A program made the position numbers and the translations under genes. A model generated the notes under the pieces. That model ran no database searches. It was not told the origin of the DNA and worked only from the letters and a program-made list of their open reading frames with translations. 40,670 nucleotides of DNA. Source: an uncultured Schlesneria sp. GTDB lineage: Bacteria; Planctomycetota; Planctomycetia; Planctomycetales; Planctomycetaceae. This document shows positions 23,518 through 31,863 of the stretch, in pieces. Within the stretch, counting starts at the first letter, position 1; each line of letters opens with the position of its first letter. The DNA lies in assembly GCA_903858935.1 (NCBI GenBank), contig CAIOKO010000053.1, positions 1 to 40,670 on the forward strand. The letters run 5' to 3'.

Positions 23518-25953
23518 ATGTCGTTGTTGCATCCCGCGTTGTTGCTAGGCTTGGGATTTTCTGCCATCCCGATCTTGCTGCATCTATTGCTGCGGGCTAA
23601 ACCAAAGCGATTGATTTTCCCGGCACTTCGGCTGATCCAGCAGAGTCGTCGGCAAAATGTCCGTCGGATGCAACTCCGACATTTGTGGCTGCTTCTGTTG
23701 CGAATGCTTGTCTTCGCCCTGTTGGCGTTCGGATTGACTCGACCTTCATTGCCAGCTGCAAATTATTCGCCACTCTGGTACGAATGGGTTGCGTTCCTAG
23801 GGATCATCGCAGCAGGTCTGGGCGGCTATTTTGGGGTCATGAAATGGTGGCAGCGACTGGATTGGCCTCGAAACCAATTATTGACTCGCCGAACGATGCT
23901 TCGAGGCGGTATTGGTGCTGCTGTGGCGACTTTGTTGCTTTTGGGTGTTGGTTGGCCTTACGTTCGTCGTATTTATGCGGAGATGAAAGACCCCGCTCCA
24001 AGAGTGGCCGATAACCTCCCCGTCGCAGCAGTTTTCCTGTTTGATAACAGCCCGAGCATGAGTTACCGGCAGGGGAACCAAAGTCGATTACAATCGGCTC
24101 AACAGATCGCACGCGACCATCTCAGCCGTTTGTCTTCGGGCAGCAAGGTGGCAGTCACAAGTTCGCATGAAACCACGGCACCACCATTTTCACTCGACCT
24201 GCAAGCCGCACGGAGTCGGATTGACGGTTTTGAAATCAAGGCCGGAGGTCTTTCACTGAACGACCGATTGCGGACTGTCATCCTGGCACATGAGGAGGAT
24301 CGTCGACGAGTCACAGCCGAACAATCCTCGATTCCTGAAGAAAAACGACAAGATCGCTATTTGCGTGAGATTTATCTCTTCTGCGATCTGACGAGTTCGG
24401 CTTGGCGAGACGAATCTTCAAGTGTTTTGCGGGATGAGTTAGCGCGACTCAAATTCGTCTCGGTTTATTTAATCGACGTCGGTGAAACGAATCCCACGAA
24501 TGTTGGCATCTCCAGTGTAAAACTCTCGTCGGAATCTGTTCCGACAGGCGGGACACTAAAACTGGACGTTGGGTTGACTGCCGTGGGACATTTCAAACCG
24601 GAACAGACGGTTGAGTTTTTCTTGAGCGGGCAGGATGGCAAACTGGTAAAACGAGGTCAACAAACGGTTGCCATCGACAGTGGTGTTGAGCGTCAACTGA
24701 CGTTTGAGGTCCCACAGGTTGAGGGACCGCTTCAACAGGGGGAATTTCGGATTGTTGGATCTGACCCGCTGGCGATCGATGACGTCGGTTATTTCACCGT
24801 CAGAACGTTGCCCCGATTAAAAGTGTTGGTCGTTGCCGAGAATGCATCTGTCGCGTTTTACTGGCAGTCGGCGATCGAATACGTTTCGTCCGCGAAAATT
24901 ACGGATTTTCAAACGAAATTTCTTCCGTCCAATCAATTACGTGATGCGGATCTCAAGTCATTCGATGTCGTGTTTCTCATCAATATCAACGCTCCAGATG
25001 AGACGACCTGGACTCGGTTATATGACTATGTTGAAGCAGGGGGCGGGCTGGGTGTGTTCCTCGGAGCTGCCAGTTCTGCACTCAGTGCAAAGCCGGGCCG
25101 AGACCTGATTGACCCTGTCGCGTACAACAAAAAGGCCGCTCAAAGTCTTTTGCCAGGGGAACTGAAGGCTTCCGTGGTGAACGCCAAACCGCAGTCGATG
25201 GACCTGCGAAACTCTCAACATCTGTTGCTTAAACGGTTGGATAGCTCGGGGGTTTTGGCGGATCTGGGTGCCGTGGAGGTTCGGGGGTTCTGGAGGGTTG
25301 AGCCATCCGAATCATCAGTGACGGTCGCCAGATTTGACGGAGCACAAAGGAATCCGGCGTTGCTTGAACGGCGCGTTGGTCGTGGGCGCGTGATGTTGGT
25401 AACAACTTCTGTCAATAATGAGAAGTGGAGCGATCTCGTTGGTACCGCACTCTCATTCGTATTTGCCGATCAGCTGACTCAGTATTTGTCACAACAATCA
25501 GCAATGCGAACGAACCATCTTGTAGGTGACGAAGTGACGTTGCCAATTGACCGCGAACAAAAGCTGCGAAAAATCGTACTTCGCATGCCTGACTTTAAGC
25601 AGCGGACGCAAGACATACCTGCGGACGCAAAGACTCTACGGCTGAATGATCTTACGACGGTCGGCTCGTATCAGGTGGACTCGGCCCCAGGCGAGGTCGA
25701 TTACCATAGCGGCTTCAGCCTCAATCTTCCCGCTAGCGAAAGTGATTTGCGACGCCTCGAACCGCGCGAACTCGATTCGCTGCTTGGTGAAGGGAGATAT
25801 ACTGTCAATCGCGATCCTCGCAGCCTTGAGAGGAACATAATGACAAATCGGCTAGGCCAGGAAATGTACAGTTTTATTGTCGGACTGCTGGTGATTGTCT
25901 TTGCGTTGGAACAGTTTACGGCGGCCTGGTTCTACCGGACGGACGAAGCGTGA
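23518..25953 (+). CDS. BatA-type membrane protein with VWA domain
   Basis: This is an 811-residue membrane protein. Residues 1-76 are a BatA N-terminal domain: a helix, PKRLIFPALRLIQQ, and a second helix ending LTRPSLPA. More hydrophobic segments lie at about 88-108 and 130-147. A von Willebrand factor A domain begins near 168, with the metal-binding DxSxS as Asp176, Ser178 and Ser180 (FLFDNSPSMS). The long periplasmic part includes a glutamine amidotransferase-like fold (VFLININAPDETTW, GGGLGVFLG). A last helix (FIVGLLVIVFALEQFTAAWF) anchors the C-terminus. In planctomycetes such genes usually sit beside a MoxR ATPase and a DUF58 protein; neither is nearby here. Function is unknown, and surface or envelope assembly is a guess. 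Confidence 0.85.
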   Translation: MSLLHPALLLGLGFSAIPILLHLLLRAKPKRLIFPALRLIQQSRRQNVRRMQLRHLWLLLLRMLVFALLAFGLTRPSLPAANYSPLWYEWVAFLGIIAAGLGGYFGVMKWWQRLDWPRNQLLTRRTMLRGGIGAAVATLLLLGVGWPYVRRIYAEMKDPAPRVADNLPVAAVFLFDNSPSMSYRQGNQSRLQSAQQIARDHLSRLSSGSKVAVTSSHETTAPPFSLDLQAARSRIDGFEIKAGGLSLNDRLRTVILAHEEDRRRVTAEQSSIPEEKRQDRYLREIYLFCDLTSSAWRDESSSVLRDELARLKFVSVYLIDVGETNPTNVGISSVKLSSESVPTGGTLKLDVGLTAVGHFKPEQTVEFFLSGQDGKLVKRGQQTVAIDSGVERQLTFEVPQVEGPLQQGEFRIVGSDPLAIDDVGYFTVRTLPRLKVLVVAENASVAFYWQSAIEYVSSAKITDFQTKFLPSNQLRDADLKSFDVVFLININAPDETTWTRLYDYVEAGGGLGVFLGAASSALSAKPGRDLIDPVAYNKKAAQSLLPGELKASVVNAKPQSMDLRNSQHLLLKRLDSSGVLADLGAVEVRGFWRVEPSESSVTVARFDGAQRNPALLERRVGRGRVMLVTTSVNNEKWSDLVGTALSFVFADQLTQYLSQQSAMRTNHLVGDEVTLPIDREQKLRKIVLRMPDFKQRTQDIPADAKTLRLNDLTTVGSYQVDSAPGEVDYHSGFSLNLPASESDLRRLEPRELDSLLGEGRYTVNRDPRSLERNIMTNRLGQEMYSFIVGLLVIVFALEQFTAAWFYRTDEA

Positions 25954-26085
25954 ACGATCGCAATTCCTGCCGAAGTCGAATGAAGATCGCCGGGGAGCGT
26001 ACCAAAACCTTCATTAACTGCAGAAATCGCTCTTGCCATCGTTTTTCCTAGATACTATTACCCGCTTCTCCCTTTATTAAAACTC

Positions 26086-26532
26086 ATGTCAGATATTCGG
26101 CAGTCTGTTGACGCACCGGTCGGAAATGGTGGCCGAGCAGCTTTGCTCGGAATTGCATTGTTTCTGATTGTTGGCTTTAGCATTGCCTTGTTGCTCGATC
26201 CCGATCCTCGAGGGTTTGGGACTCATCAGCAATTGGGGCTGCCTCCGTGTACTTTTCGATTATTGTTTGGCCGTCCGTGCCCCGGTTGCGGGATGACGAC
26301 TAGTTTTTCCTATTTTGTTCGAGGTCAATTTGTTGAAGCGGCACGCGCGAACCTGGCGGGAACGTTGCTTGCTGCTGTCTGTGCCTTGTTAATTCCCTGG
26401 TGTTTGTGGAGTGCTCGGAGCGGCCGATTGTGGATGGTTTCTGATCCCGTATCGGTGGCAGGTATCCTGTCGATCTGTCTTGCAACCCTGACGGTTCTGA
26501 TGTGGGTCGTGCGGATGATCGAAGTGATCTGA
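26086..26532 (+). CDS. DUF2752 family membrane protein
   Basis: This is a 148-residue integral membrane protein with three hydrophobic segments (about 18-38, 87-108 and 122-145). The DUF2752 signature is clear: PCTFRLLFGRPCPGCGMTTS followed by FSYFVRGQFVEAARANLAG. The CPxCG pair (Cys65 and Cys68) with Cys55 could bind metal or act in redox chemistry, but the family has no established function. ATG start. It lies 132 bp downstream of the BatA/VWA gene and about 100 bp upstream of the lipoprotein pair, all on the same strand. Confidence 0.9.
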   Translation: MSDIRQSVDAPVGNGGRAALLGIALFLIVGFSIALLLDPDPRGFGTHQQLGLPPCTFRLLFGRPCPGCGMTTSFSYFVRGQFVEAARANLAGTLLAAVCALLIPWCLWSARSGRLWMVSDPVSVAGILSICLATLTVLMWVVRMIEVI

Positions 26533-26637
26533 ATTTTAAACTTCTTTCACTGAAAAACTTTTGAATACGAACGTGGTTTCCACGACACAAAAATGATGAA
26601 TCGAATTTGAATCCACTCGGCGAAGGATCGCCTTAAA

Positions 26638-27333
26638 ATGATCAATGATTATTCGATCGACTACTCGCGCCGTAATGCACTCAGGAAACTGGTTGCCATC
26701 GCGGGTGGCGTCACGATGGTTTCGGCAACAGGTTGCTCAAAGATACTTTTGAGCAGCGGCAAGATTCTCTTTGGTGATCCAAAGATCACTTCAGAGTTCA
26801 CGAAACTGACCCAGGTTGATCTCTGTAAAGGGGATAAGGCTGTTCTCGTCGTTTGTTCGACACCTGAGTCGGTGGACGCTGATAATTCGACGTTGCGACT
26901 GGATCTGATTGACGGCGTTACCCATCGAATGAAGCTGAATGGTGTAAAAATTATCAATCCGAATCGAGTGGCGGATTGGCTCGAAAGCCATGATTCGTCT
27001 GTCCCCGACCTGCAAAAACTTGCACAGGACTTTGAGACCGACTACATCGCCTGGATTGAGGTTCAGACATTCAGCTTGCAAGAACCCAACAGCCACAATC
27101 TGCTTCGCGGTCAGACCAGCGGCTTTATCCGCGTCGCCAGGATTGAGGACTTTAATGGTCAGCGGCGAGCCATGATGGCGTATACCCGTGAATTTGCCAT
27201 GACTTATCCCGAACATCAACCTGTATCGGAAACCGGGCGATCAGCCATCGTATTTCATAAGGAATATCTGGCCCGCCTGTGCGACCTGCTGGCCGAGCGT
27301 TTTTATAACCACCGGCCGGGAAAAAGTTTCTAA
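26638..27333 (+). CDS. Tat-type lipoprotein, paralogue of the next gene
   Basis: This is a 231-residue exported protein of unknown function. The N-terminus has a twin-Arg motif (SRRNALRKLVA), a hydrophobic segment and a lipobox ending at Cys33 (VSATGC), so it probably travels by Tat and is lipid-anchored. The mature part is clearly related to the neighbouring protein: both have an Ile-Lys-rich strand then a WLE motif, a (Y/V)I(A/Y)(W/Y)I segment, NL(L/Y)RG, and YPxHQPVS, with EYLxRL near the end. The Shine-Dalgarno AGGA lies in the loop of a small hairpin (26619-26632). A 18-bp gap to the second paralogue indicates an operon. No family name is recognised. Confidence 0.82.
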   Translation: MINDYSIDYSRRNALRKLVAIAGGVTMVSATGCSKILLSSGKILFGDPKITSEFTKLTQVDLCKGDKAVLVVCSTPESVDADNSTLRLDLIDGVTHRMKLNGVKIINPNRVADWLESHDSSVPDLQKLAQDFETDYIAWIEVQTFSLQEPNSHNLLRGQTSGFIRVARIEDFNGQRRAMMAYTREFAMTYPEHQPVSETGRSAIVFHKEYLARLCDLLAERFYNHRPGKSF

Positions 27334-27351
27334 TACCTCAAAGGCAATACG

Positions 27352-28011
27352 ATGCGCGCGATCTCGAATCGATTATCGACGTTATTGGCCATACTGCTTC
27401 TTTGCGTAACGGCGAGCGGATGTAATTATCTTGTGATGTTCGGCTATCTGATTGGTGGCCCTCCTTCCGTCGAACCAAAATTTGACGAAGAGACCAAAGA
27501 GTCGATGACAGACCCCGACGTCAAGGTCGTCGTTGTCTGTTTTGCACCCGATGAAATCAAGCATAGCTTTGAAAGCATCGATCACGAACTGGCACAGTAC
27601 GTCTCTTTCCAGCTTCACGCTCATAAAATCAAGGTTGTTCCTCCCGATCTCGTTAAGGGTTGGCTGGAAGAAAACAAAGATTGGGACAAGCCCGAAGAAA
27701 TTGGTGCGTACTTCAAAGTGACGCATGTGATCTACATCGATCTCAATGAGTTCACTTTGTACGAAGAAGGAAGCCCGAATCTCTATCGCGGTCGGGCAGA
27801 AAGTATTGTCAGCGTCTGGAAAATGGATGAAGACACCCACGCAGAGAAGATCTTCAGCCAGGAAAAGACGTCTAAGTACCCAATGCACCAGCCCGTCAGT
27901 TCTGGAGACAAGACTTACACGACGTTCAAAGGCGAATATCTGACTCGTCTCAGCGACGAAATTGGTCGCTTCTTTTATGAATACTACATCGCTGACGAGA
28001 TCGGTAACTGA
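27352..28011 (+). CDS. Lipoprotein, paralogue of the preceding gene
   Basis: This 219-residue protein has a Sec-type lipoprotein signal (LLAILLLCVTASGC, lipidated Cys24). It is a tandem duplicate of the gene just upstream, sharing VVPPDLVKGWLEEN-type and YIDLNEFTLYEEGSPNLYRG regions, KYPMHQPVS and GEYLTRLSDEIGRFFYEYY. The two differ in export signal: this one lacks the twin-Arg. AAGG lies about eight bases before the ATG. A strong bidirectional terminator follows about 170 bp downstream. The function is unknown; co-expression and similar size suggest they act as a pair at the envelope. Confidence 0.83.
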   Translation: MRAISNRLSTLLAILLLCVTASGCNYLVMFGYLIGGPPSVEPKFDEETKESMTDPDVKVVVVCFAPDEIKHSFESIDHELAQYVSFQLHAHKIKVVPPDLVKGWLEENKDWDKPEEIGAYFKVTHVIYIDLNEFTLYEEGSPNLYRGRAESIVSVWKMDEDTHAEKIFSQEKTSKYPMHQPVSSGDKTYTTFKGEYLTRLSDEIGRFFYEYYIADEIGN

Positions 28012-28183
28012 TCACTCGAAAATATTTGGTAGAGAAATTCTTTAAGTTCACAAAAGCAGGGTGACACAGCCGTCGAGTTCGTAGGCATGGTCTCGTGAGA
28101 AAACTAAGTACTCCGCATTCGATTGTACGGATTCGTCGAGTACAACAAAAAAACGGATGCCAGTGTTTCAGCCGTTCAGCAAA

Positions 28184-28218
28184 AAATGGACGCTTCCGGT
28201 CACCGGAAGCGTCCATTT
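28184..28218. terminator. Bidirectional terminator
   Basis: AAATGGACGCTTCCGGT (28184-28200) and ACCGGAAGCGTCCATTT (28202-28218) are perfectly complementary around one central base. A-rich and T-rich sequence on either side gives a U-tract on both strands. It lies between the convergent lipoprotein operon (+) and rplI operon (-) and should end both. Confidence 0.88.
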
Positions 28219-28248
28219 CATATTTGATCAAGCCCGAAAGGGCATGTC

Positions 28249-28752
28249 TTACTTTTTCGCTGCGGGAACGACCCAGACCTTGATTTCGGTCTTAACGTCG
28301 GAGTGAAGCTGAATCTTCACGGTGTACATCCCCAGTTCCTTAATTGGGCCATCCAGTTTGACATGGTCGGCGTCAACCTGATAACCGGCAGCCACCAGGG
28401 CCTTGCTGATATCGGGACCCATGATCGAACCGTACAAGTGGCCTTCTTCGTTCGCATTGGCTTCCAATGTGACGCTGTACTTTCCGATTGCATCGGCTCT
28501 TTTCTGCAGCGCGATCATCTTCTGTTTCTGGAGTTCGATCAGGTTTTCCTGATGACGTTTGACCATTCGCTTGTTGACTTCGGTCGCGACCGTGGCCAGC
28601 CCGTTGGGCATCAGGTAGTTGCGAGCATAACCCGGTTTGACGCGGACAATGTCACCGGTGTTCCCCAGGTGTTCGACGTCTGCCGCAAGCAATAACTCGA
28701 CCTGTCGAGTCATCCGAGGACGTCCAGAAGCAGAATGTGTACTACGAGCCAT
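28249..28752 (-). CDS. rplI: 50S ribosomal protein L9
   Basis: L9 binds 23S rRNA at the base of the L1 stalk. The protein has 167 residues. The N-terminal domain shows VELLLAADVEHLGNTGDIVR and VKPGYARNYLMPNGLA, the L9 signature. A long connecting helix (KRMVKRHQENLIELQKQKMI) and the C-terminal domain (GHLYGSIMGPDISKAL) follow. Compared with the ~149-residue E. coli protein it has a short basic N-terminal extension (MARSTHSASGRPRM). The second in-frame ATG at 28713 has GAGG directly against it, too close for a ribosome site, so the longer form is retained. Last gene of the rplY-pth-rpsF-ssb-rplI operon. Confidence 0.96.
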   Translation of the reverse strand: MARSTHSASGRPRMTRQVELLLAADVEHLGNTGDIVRVKPGYARNYLMPNGLATVATEVNKRMVKRHQENLIELQKQKMIALQKRADAIGKYSVTLEANANEEGHLYGSIMGPDISKALVAAGYQVDADHVKLDGPIKELGMYTVKIQLHSDVKTEIKVWVVPAAKK

Positions 28753-28794
28753 GATTTAAATTCCGTCGCGATAACTAACTGGTTTCAATTCAAA

Positions 28795-29316
28795 TTAAAA
28801 CGGGACTTCATCACCTTGCGGTCCAGATGAATGATCATCGAAACTCGGAGAATATCCACCTCCTGAGTCGCCATGGTCATGATCTGGTTCGGCGGGAGCG
28901 TTCCTGGAAGGACCACCAGCTGACTGAGGTCGCCCTGAGGCACCACCACCGCCGCCGCTTCCACCACCAGGGTTGTCTCCCTTACCACCTAACATCGTCA
29001 TATTTTCGCCGACAACTCGCAACTTGCTTCGTTTTTGACCCGATTCGCGATCATCCCACGTATCAAGCTGCAGCCGGCCTTCGATCAGAACAGGCCTCCC
29101 CTTCGCCAGGTATTCCCCGGCGATTTCAGCAGTCCTGCCCCACAACGTAACATCAACGAAAGTTGTTTCGTCCTTCCATTGATTCGACTGCTTGTCGAGC
29201 CATCGACGATTCACGGCCAAACCGATTTCGGTCACTGCCGTGCCACCCGTCGTATATTTTACCTGCGGGTCACGCGTCAAATTGCCTACGAGAATCACTT
29301 TATTGAAACTGGCCAT
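28795..29316 (-). CDS. ssb: Single-stranded DNA-binding protein
   Basis: SSB coats single-stranded DNA during replication and repair. The 173-residue protein has a standard OB fold at about 1-105 (NKVILVGNLTRDPQVKYTTG, TFVDVTLWGRTAEIAGEYL, KGRPVLIEGRLQLDTWDD). A flexible Gly-rich tail follows, and the C-terminus ends in the acidic, hydrophobic tip DEVPF, a slight variant of DDIPF that recruits partner proteins. It is 30 bp downstream of rpsF and 42 bp upstream of rplI. The rpsF-ssb pairing is conserved widely in bacteria. Confidence 0.96.
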   Translation of the reverse strand: MASFNKVILVGNLTRDPQVKYTTGGTAVTEIGLAVNRRWLDKQSNQWKDETTFVDVTLWGRTAEIAGEYLAKGRPVLIEGRLQLDTWDDRESGQKRSKLRVVGENMTMLGGKGDNPGGGSGGGGGASGRPQSAGGPSRNAPAEPDHDHGDSGGGYSPSFDDHSSGPQGDEVPF

Positions 29317-29346
29317 TTGTCGTTTTCCCTCGTTTGACGCGTCGAA

Positions 29347-29766
29347 TTATCGCGTTTCTTCAATAACATCTTCGATTGGGCGATCGCCGCGTGCATCGCG
29401 ATCAGCCTTCTGTTCTGGACTATGGATCGCTCCATCGTGTTGAGTCAAGGCATCGACCATTGCGTCGAAGATGACTTTCGGATGACGAAGCACCAGTTGT
29501 CGCAGGACAGTCTCATTCAATTTGGACAAACGGTTTAATTCAGTCATGCTGCCGCCGTCCATCGTGAAGCAAGCAAGGTAATACAACCCCTTGCGTTGAC
29601 CTTCGATTGGATAGCAAAGCTTTCCTTCTTGCCAGGGGCGCGAGGCGACCACCTTGGCACCGACGCGTTCCAACATCCCAAGCACCGCTTTTTGAGTTCC
29701 TTCAGGATCGGCAGCATATCGGTTGCTGTCTACCAGGAACATTCCTTCATACATGTACTCGGTCAA
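29347..29766 (-). CDS. rpsF: 30S ribosomal protein S6
   Basis: S6 is a small-subunit protein that binds 16S rRNA together with S18. The 139-residue protein has the S6 ferredoxin-like fold (YEGMFLVDSN, GAKVVASRPWQEGKLCYPIE, KGLYYLACFTMDGG, LNETVLRQLVLRH) plus a charged tail of about 30 residues (EQKADRDARGDRP). The start is TTG: GGGAG lies a normal distance before it, while the in-frame ATG at 29754 has no ribosome site. The rpsR (S18) gene, often next to rpsF in other bacteria, is not present here. Confidence 0.95.
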   Translation of the reverse strand: MTEYMYEGMFLVDSNRYAADPEGTQKAVLGMLERVGAKVVASRPWQEGKLCYPIEGQRKGLYYLACFTMDGGSMTELNRLSKLNETVLRQLVLRHPKVIFDAMVDALTQHDGAIHSPEQKADRDARGDRPIEDVIEETR

Positions 29767-29880
29767 AATTCTCTCCCAAAATCTTCGATGCCATCCGGCG
29801 AAAATCGTTCACTGTCAGGTTGAAGCCCGCGTTCGTCCCGTACTGGTTTTTAAAACAATCTTGTAAATCAAACTCTCTTC

Positions 29881-30483
29881 TTAAATCGGCTTACCAGCCG
29901 GATTGTCACCGGAATCAGAAGGAGCAAGGTTGACAACGTTCATCGCCGCCGAAACCCCCTCCCGAATCCAGATTTCAACCCCCGTCGCTGCACCTCTGAC
30001 GGCCACATCGACGTCGGCCAATTCATCTTTTCGAAATTTTGCCAGAACAAACGTGACCGCATCCATTTTTTCAGGAGGACGTCCCACACCGAACCGTAAT
30101 CTGGGAATTTGCTCCGTTCCACAGACCTGCAAAATACTCAATAATCCCTTTTGACCACCAGCAGAACCAGATGCCCTCAAACGCAGTTGACAGAGCTTCA
30201 GATTCATATCATCACAGATCACCAGCACATCGTTCAGTGGAATCTGATAGAACTTAACGATCTGCTGGACGCTGCGTCCACTTAAATTCATAAACGTCTG
30301 TGGTGCCGCAAGCAGCACCTTTTCACCTTGATAATTGGCCTCAGTCAAATTGGCTTCAAACCGAAGCTTTGGCCGAGTTGCCTGCCACCGATGGGCGAGC
30401 TCTGAAATCACTTCAAAGCCGATGTTATGCCGGGTTCCTTCGTAGTTTGATCCCGGGTTGCCCAGCCCGACGACCAGCTTCAT
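29881..30483 (-). CDS. pth: Peptidyl-tRNA hydrolase
   Basis: Pth releases tRNA from prematurely dropped peptidyl-tRNA. The 200-residue protein matches the bacterial family: VVGLGNPGSNYEGTRHNIGF with catalytic His19, PQTFMNLSG with Asn66, and VICDDMNL with the conserved Asp. The loop that reads GGHNG in E. coli is GGQKG here (Gln111, Lys112), which replaces an Asn implicated in substrate binding. Other conserved features are normal, so it is probably active. It lies 87 bp downstream of rplY, an adjacency found in many bacteria, and 114 bp upstream of rpsF. Confidence 0.94.
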   Translation of the reverse strand: MKLVVGLGNPGSNYEGTRHNIGFEVISELAHRWQATRPKLRFEANLTEANYQGEKVLLAAPQTFMNLSGRSVQQIVKFYQIPLNDVLVICDDMNLKLCQLRLRASGSAGGQKGLLSILQVCGTEQIPRLRFGVGRPPEKMDAVTFVLAKFRKDELADVDVAVRGAATGVEIWIREGVSAAMNVVNLAPSDSGDNPAGKPI

Positions 30484-30570
30484 GACGTCATTCCGAACTG
30501 TTTTAGACTTACGGGAATCAGATTTCCGTTAAACACCGTCCGAAATGGCATTTCATTCACCAGTCCCGGA

Positions 30571-31239
30571 CTATTTCTTCTTTGCATCTTTCTTATCGTC
30601 TTTGGCATCTGCAGCATCAGCAGCTGGTTTCTTGCCAATCATTTCTGGTTCAATTGGGCCAGCAACGGCTGGCACTTCTTCTTGTGCCTTGGCTGTCACG
30701 ATGTGGACCACAATCGCATCAGGTGCTGCGTGAGCATGCGAACCTTCGGGAAGAACCAGATCCGAAACATGGATTGACTTGCCGAGTTCCAAAGATCCAA
30801 TTCGAACATGAATTGTGTCAGGAATCTGGTACGCGAGGCAGTCGATGGTGATCGAGTGCATCACGTGTTCCAGCACGCCACCCATGAGGACGCCGGGGGC
30901 CGTTCCCTTGAGTTCCAGCGGAACGATAATGTTCACTCGTTCGTTCGGATCGACACGCAACAGATCAAAGTGGTTGATTCGTCGGCCGAAAATGTCCCAT
31001 TGGATTTCGCGGACAACCGCTTTGTCGACTTTACCGTCCAGCTCAACGTCAACGACCTTCGCACCCGACATCAACACGGGTGTCAAAGCGTCGGAGTCAA
31101 TCACGACAGAAATTGGTGGTGCATTATGCCCGTAAATATTACCGGGGACCTGACCACTCCAACGCAATCGCCGACACGCTGCCGAACCTTTTTCTTTGTC
31201 CGTTCGCGTCTTGACGACTAGCTTAGCTTCCTTCGACAT
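30571..31239 (-). CDS. rplY: 50S ribosomal protein L25 (Ctc/TL5 type)
   Basis: L25 binds 5S rRNA. The long two-domain form is encoded: an N-terminal L25 domain at about 5-95 (CRRLRWSGQVPGNIYGHN, REIQWDIFGRRINHFDLLRV) and a C-terminal TL5 domain at about 97-185 (VNIIVPLELKGTAPGVLMGG, LEHVMHSITIDCLAYQIPD). A Lys/Asp/Ala-rich tail ends in KKDAKKK. Length 222 residues. First gene of the operon; the ~230-bp region upstream should carry its promoter, though no clear -35/-10 pair was seen. AAGG lies about 11 bases before the ATG. Confidence 0.95.
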   Translation of the reverse strand: MSKEAKLVVKTRTDKEKGSAACRRLRWSGQVPGNIYGHNAPPISVVIDSDALTPVLMSGAKVVDVELDGKVDKAVVREIQWDIFGRRINHFDLLRVDPNERVNIIVPLELKGTAPGVLMGGVLEHVMHSITIDCLAYQIPDTIHVRIGSLELGKSIHVSDLVLPEGSHAHAAPDAIVVHIVTAKAQEEVPAVAGPIEPEMIGKKPAADAADAKDDKKDAKKK

Positions 31240-31467
31240 GAAAACACGTACCTTGATGATAAATTCTGACCCGTCGCCGGTTCAATGTGAGAGCCTTACC
31301 CACAAAGAAGGCGAACGCGAGGACCGAGAAGTTTAACGAAGCATGGACCGGCCTGCAACGCTATCGCCCTCGCCAACGAAATTTGCCAAAAAACCAGGTT
31401 GGGCGCTCATTCAAATTCAGTTGCTCATTCTAACCTCAGTCTGCGAAACGAGATAGTCGACAGGCCT

Positions 31468-31845
31468 TCAATTGTCGCTACGCAGCACTGTCAGGACCGG
31501 GTCAACTGCCACCTGATACGCAGCGGTTTTTGTTAATGTTCGGCCGTCCCTGTTCCTTAAAAGGAGAACAATCGGTACATCCTGAAACGGCTTGATCCCC
31601 GCCTCTTCGTTTTTAAATCCGTAGTCGACGAGAATCAGGCCTGCCCGCTGATCGTCGTCTGCAAATCGAATCGGCGGTGTCCGAGACGAAAGCGATTTCA
31701 CCTGTCCATCCTTCCATGCTTCAAGGGCGGCAACCAGAATATATTTAGCTCGCGCCGAGTCTTCGACTGCCGTTGGCGTCCGAGTTGCGCAACCGAAAAT
31801 ACTGACCGAGACGGCCAGGAGTCCGGATTGAAAAAACGTTCGCAT
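31468..31845 (-). CDS. Small lipoprotein of unknown function
   Basis: This 125-residue protein has a lipoprotein signal (FFQSGLLAVSVSIFGC, lipidated Cys19) and a short mature region (ARAKYILVAALEAWKDGQ; AGLILVDYGFK; VPIVLLLRNRDGRTLTK). It begins 18 bp after the stop of the DUF1559 gene, and small proteins of this kind commonly follow DUF1559 genes in planctomycetes, so the two are likely co-transcribed. I recognise no family. A role in the cell envelope beside the DUF1559 protein is inference. Confidence 0.75.
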   Translation of the reverse strand: MRTFFQSGLLAVSVSIFGCATRTPTAVEDSARAKYILVAALEAWKDGQVKSLSSRTPPIRFADDDQRAGLILVDYGFKNEEAGIKPFQDVPIVLLLRNRDGRTLTKTAAYQVAVDPVLTVLRSDN

Positions 31846-31863
31846 CAGACGTTTTGCCCCGCT

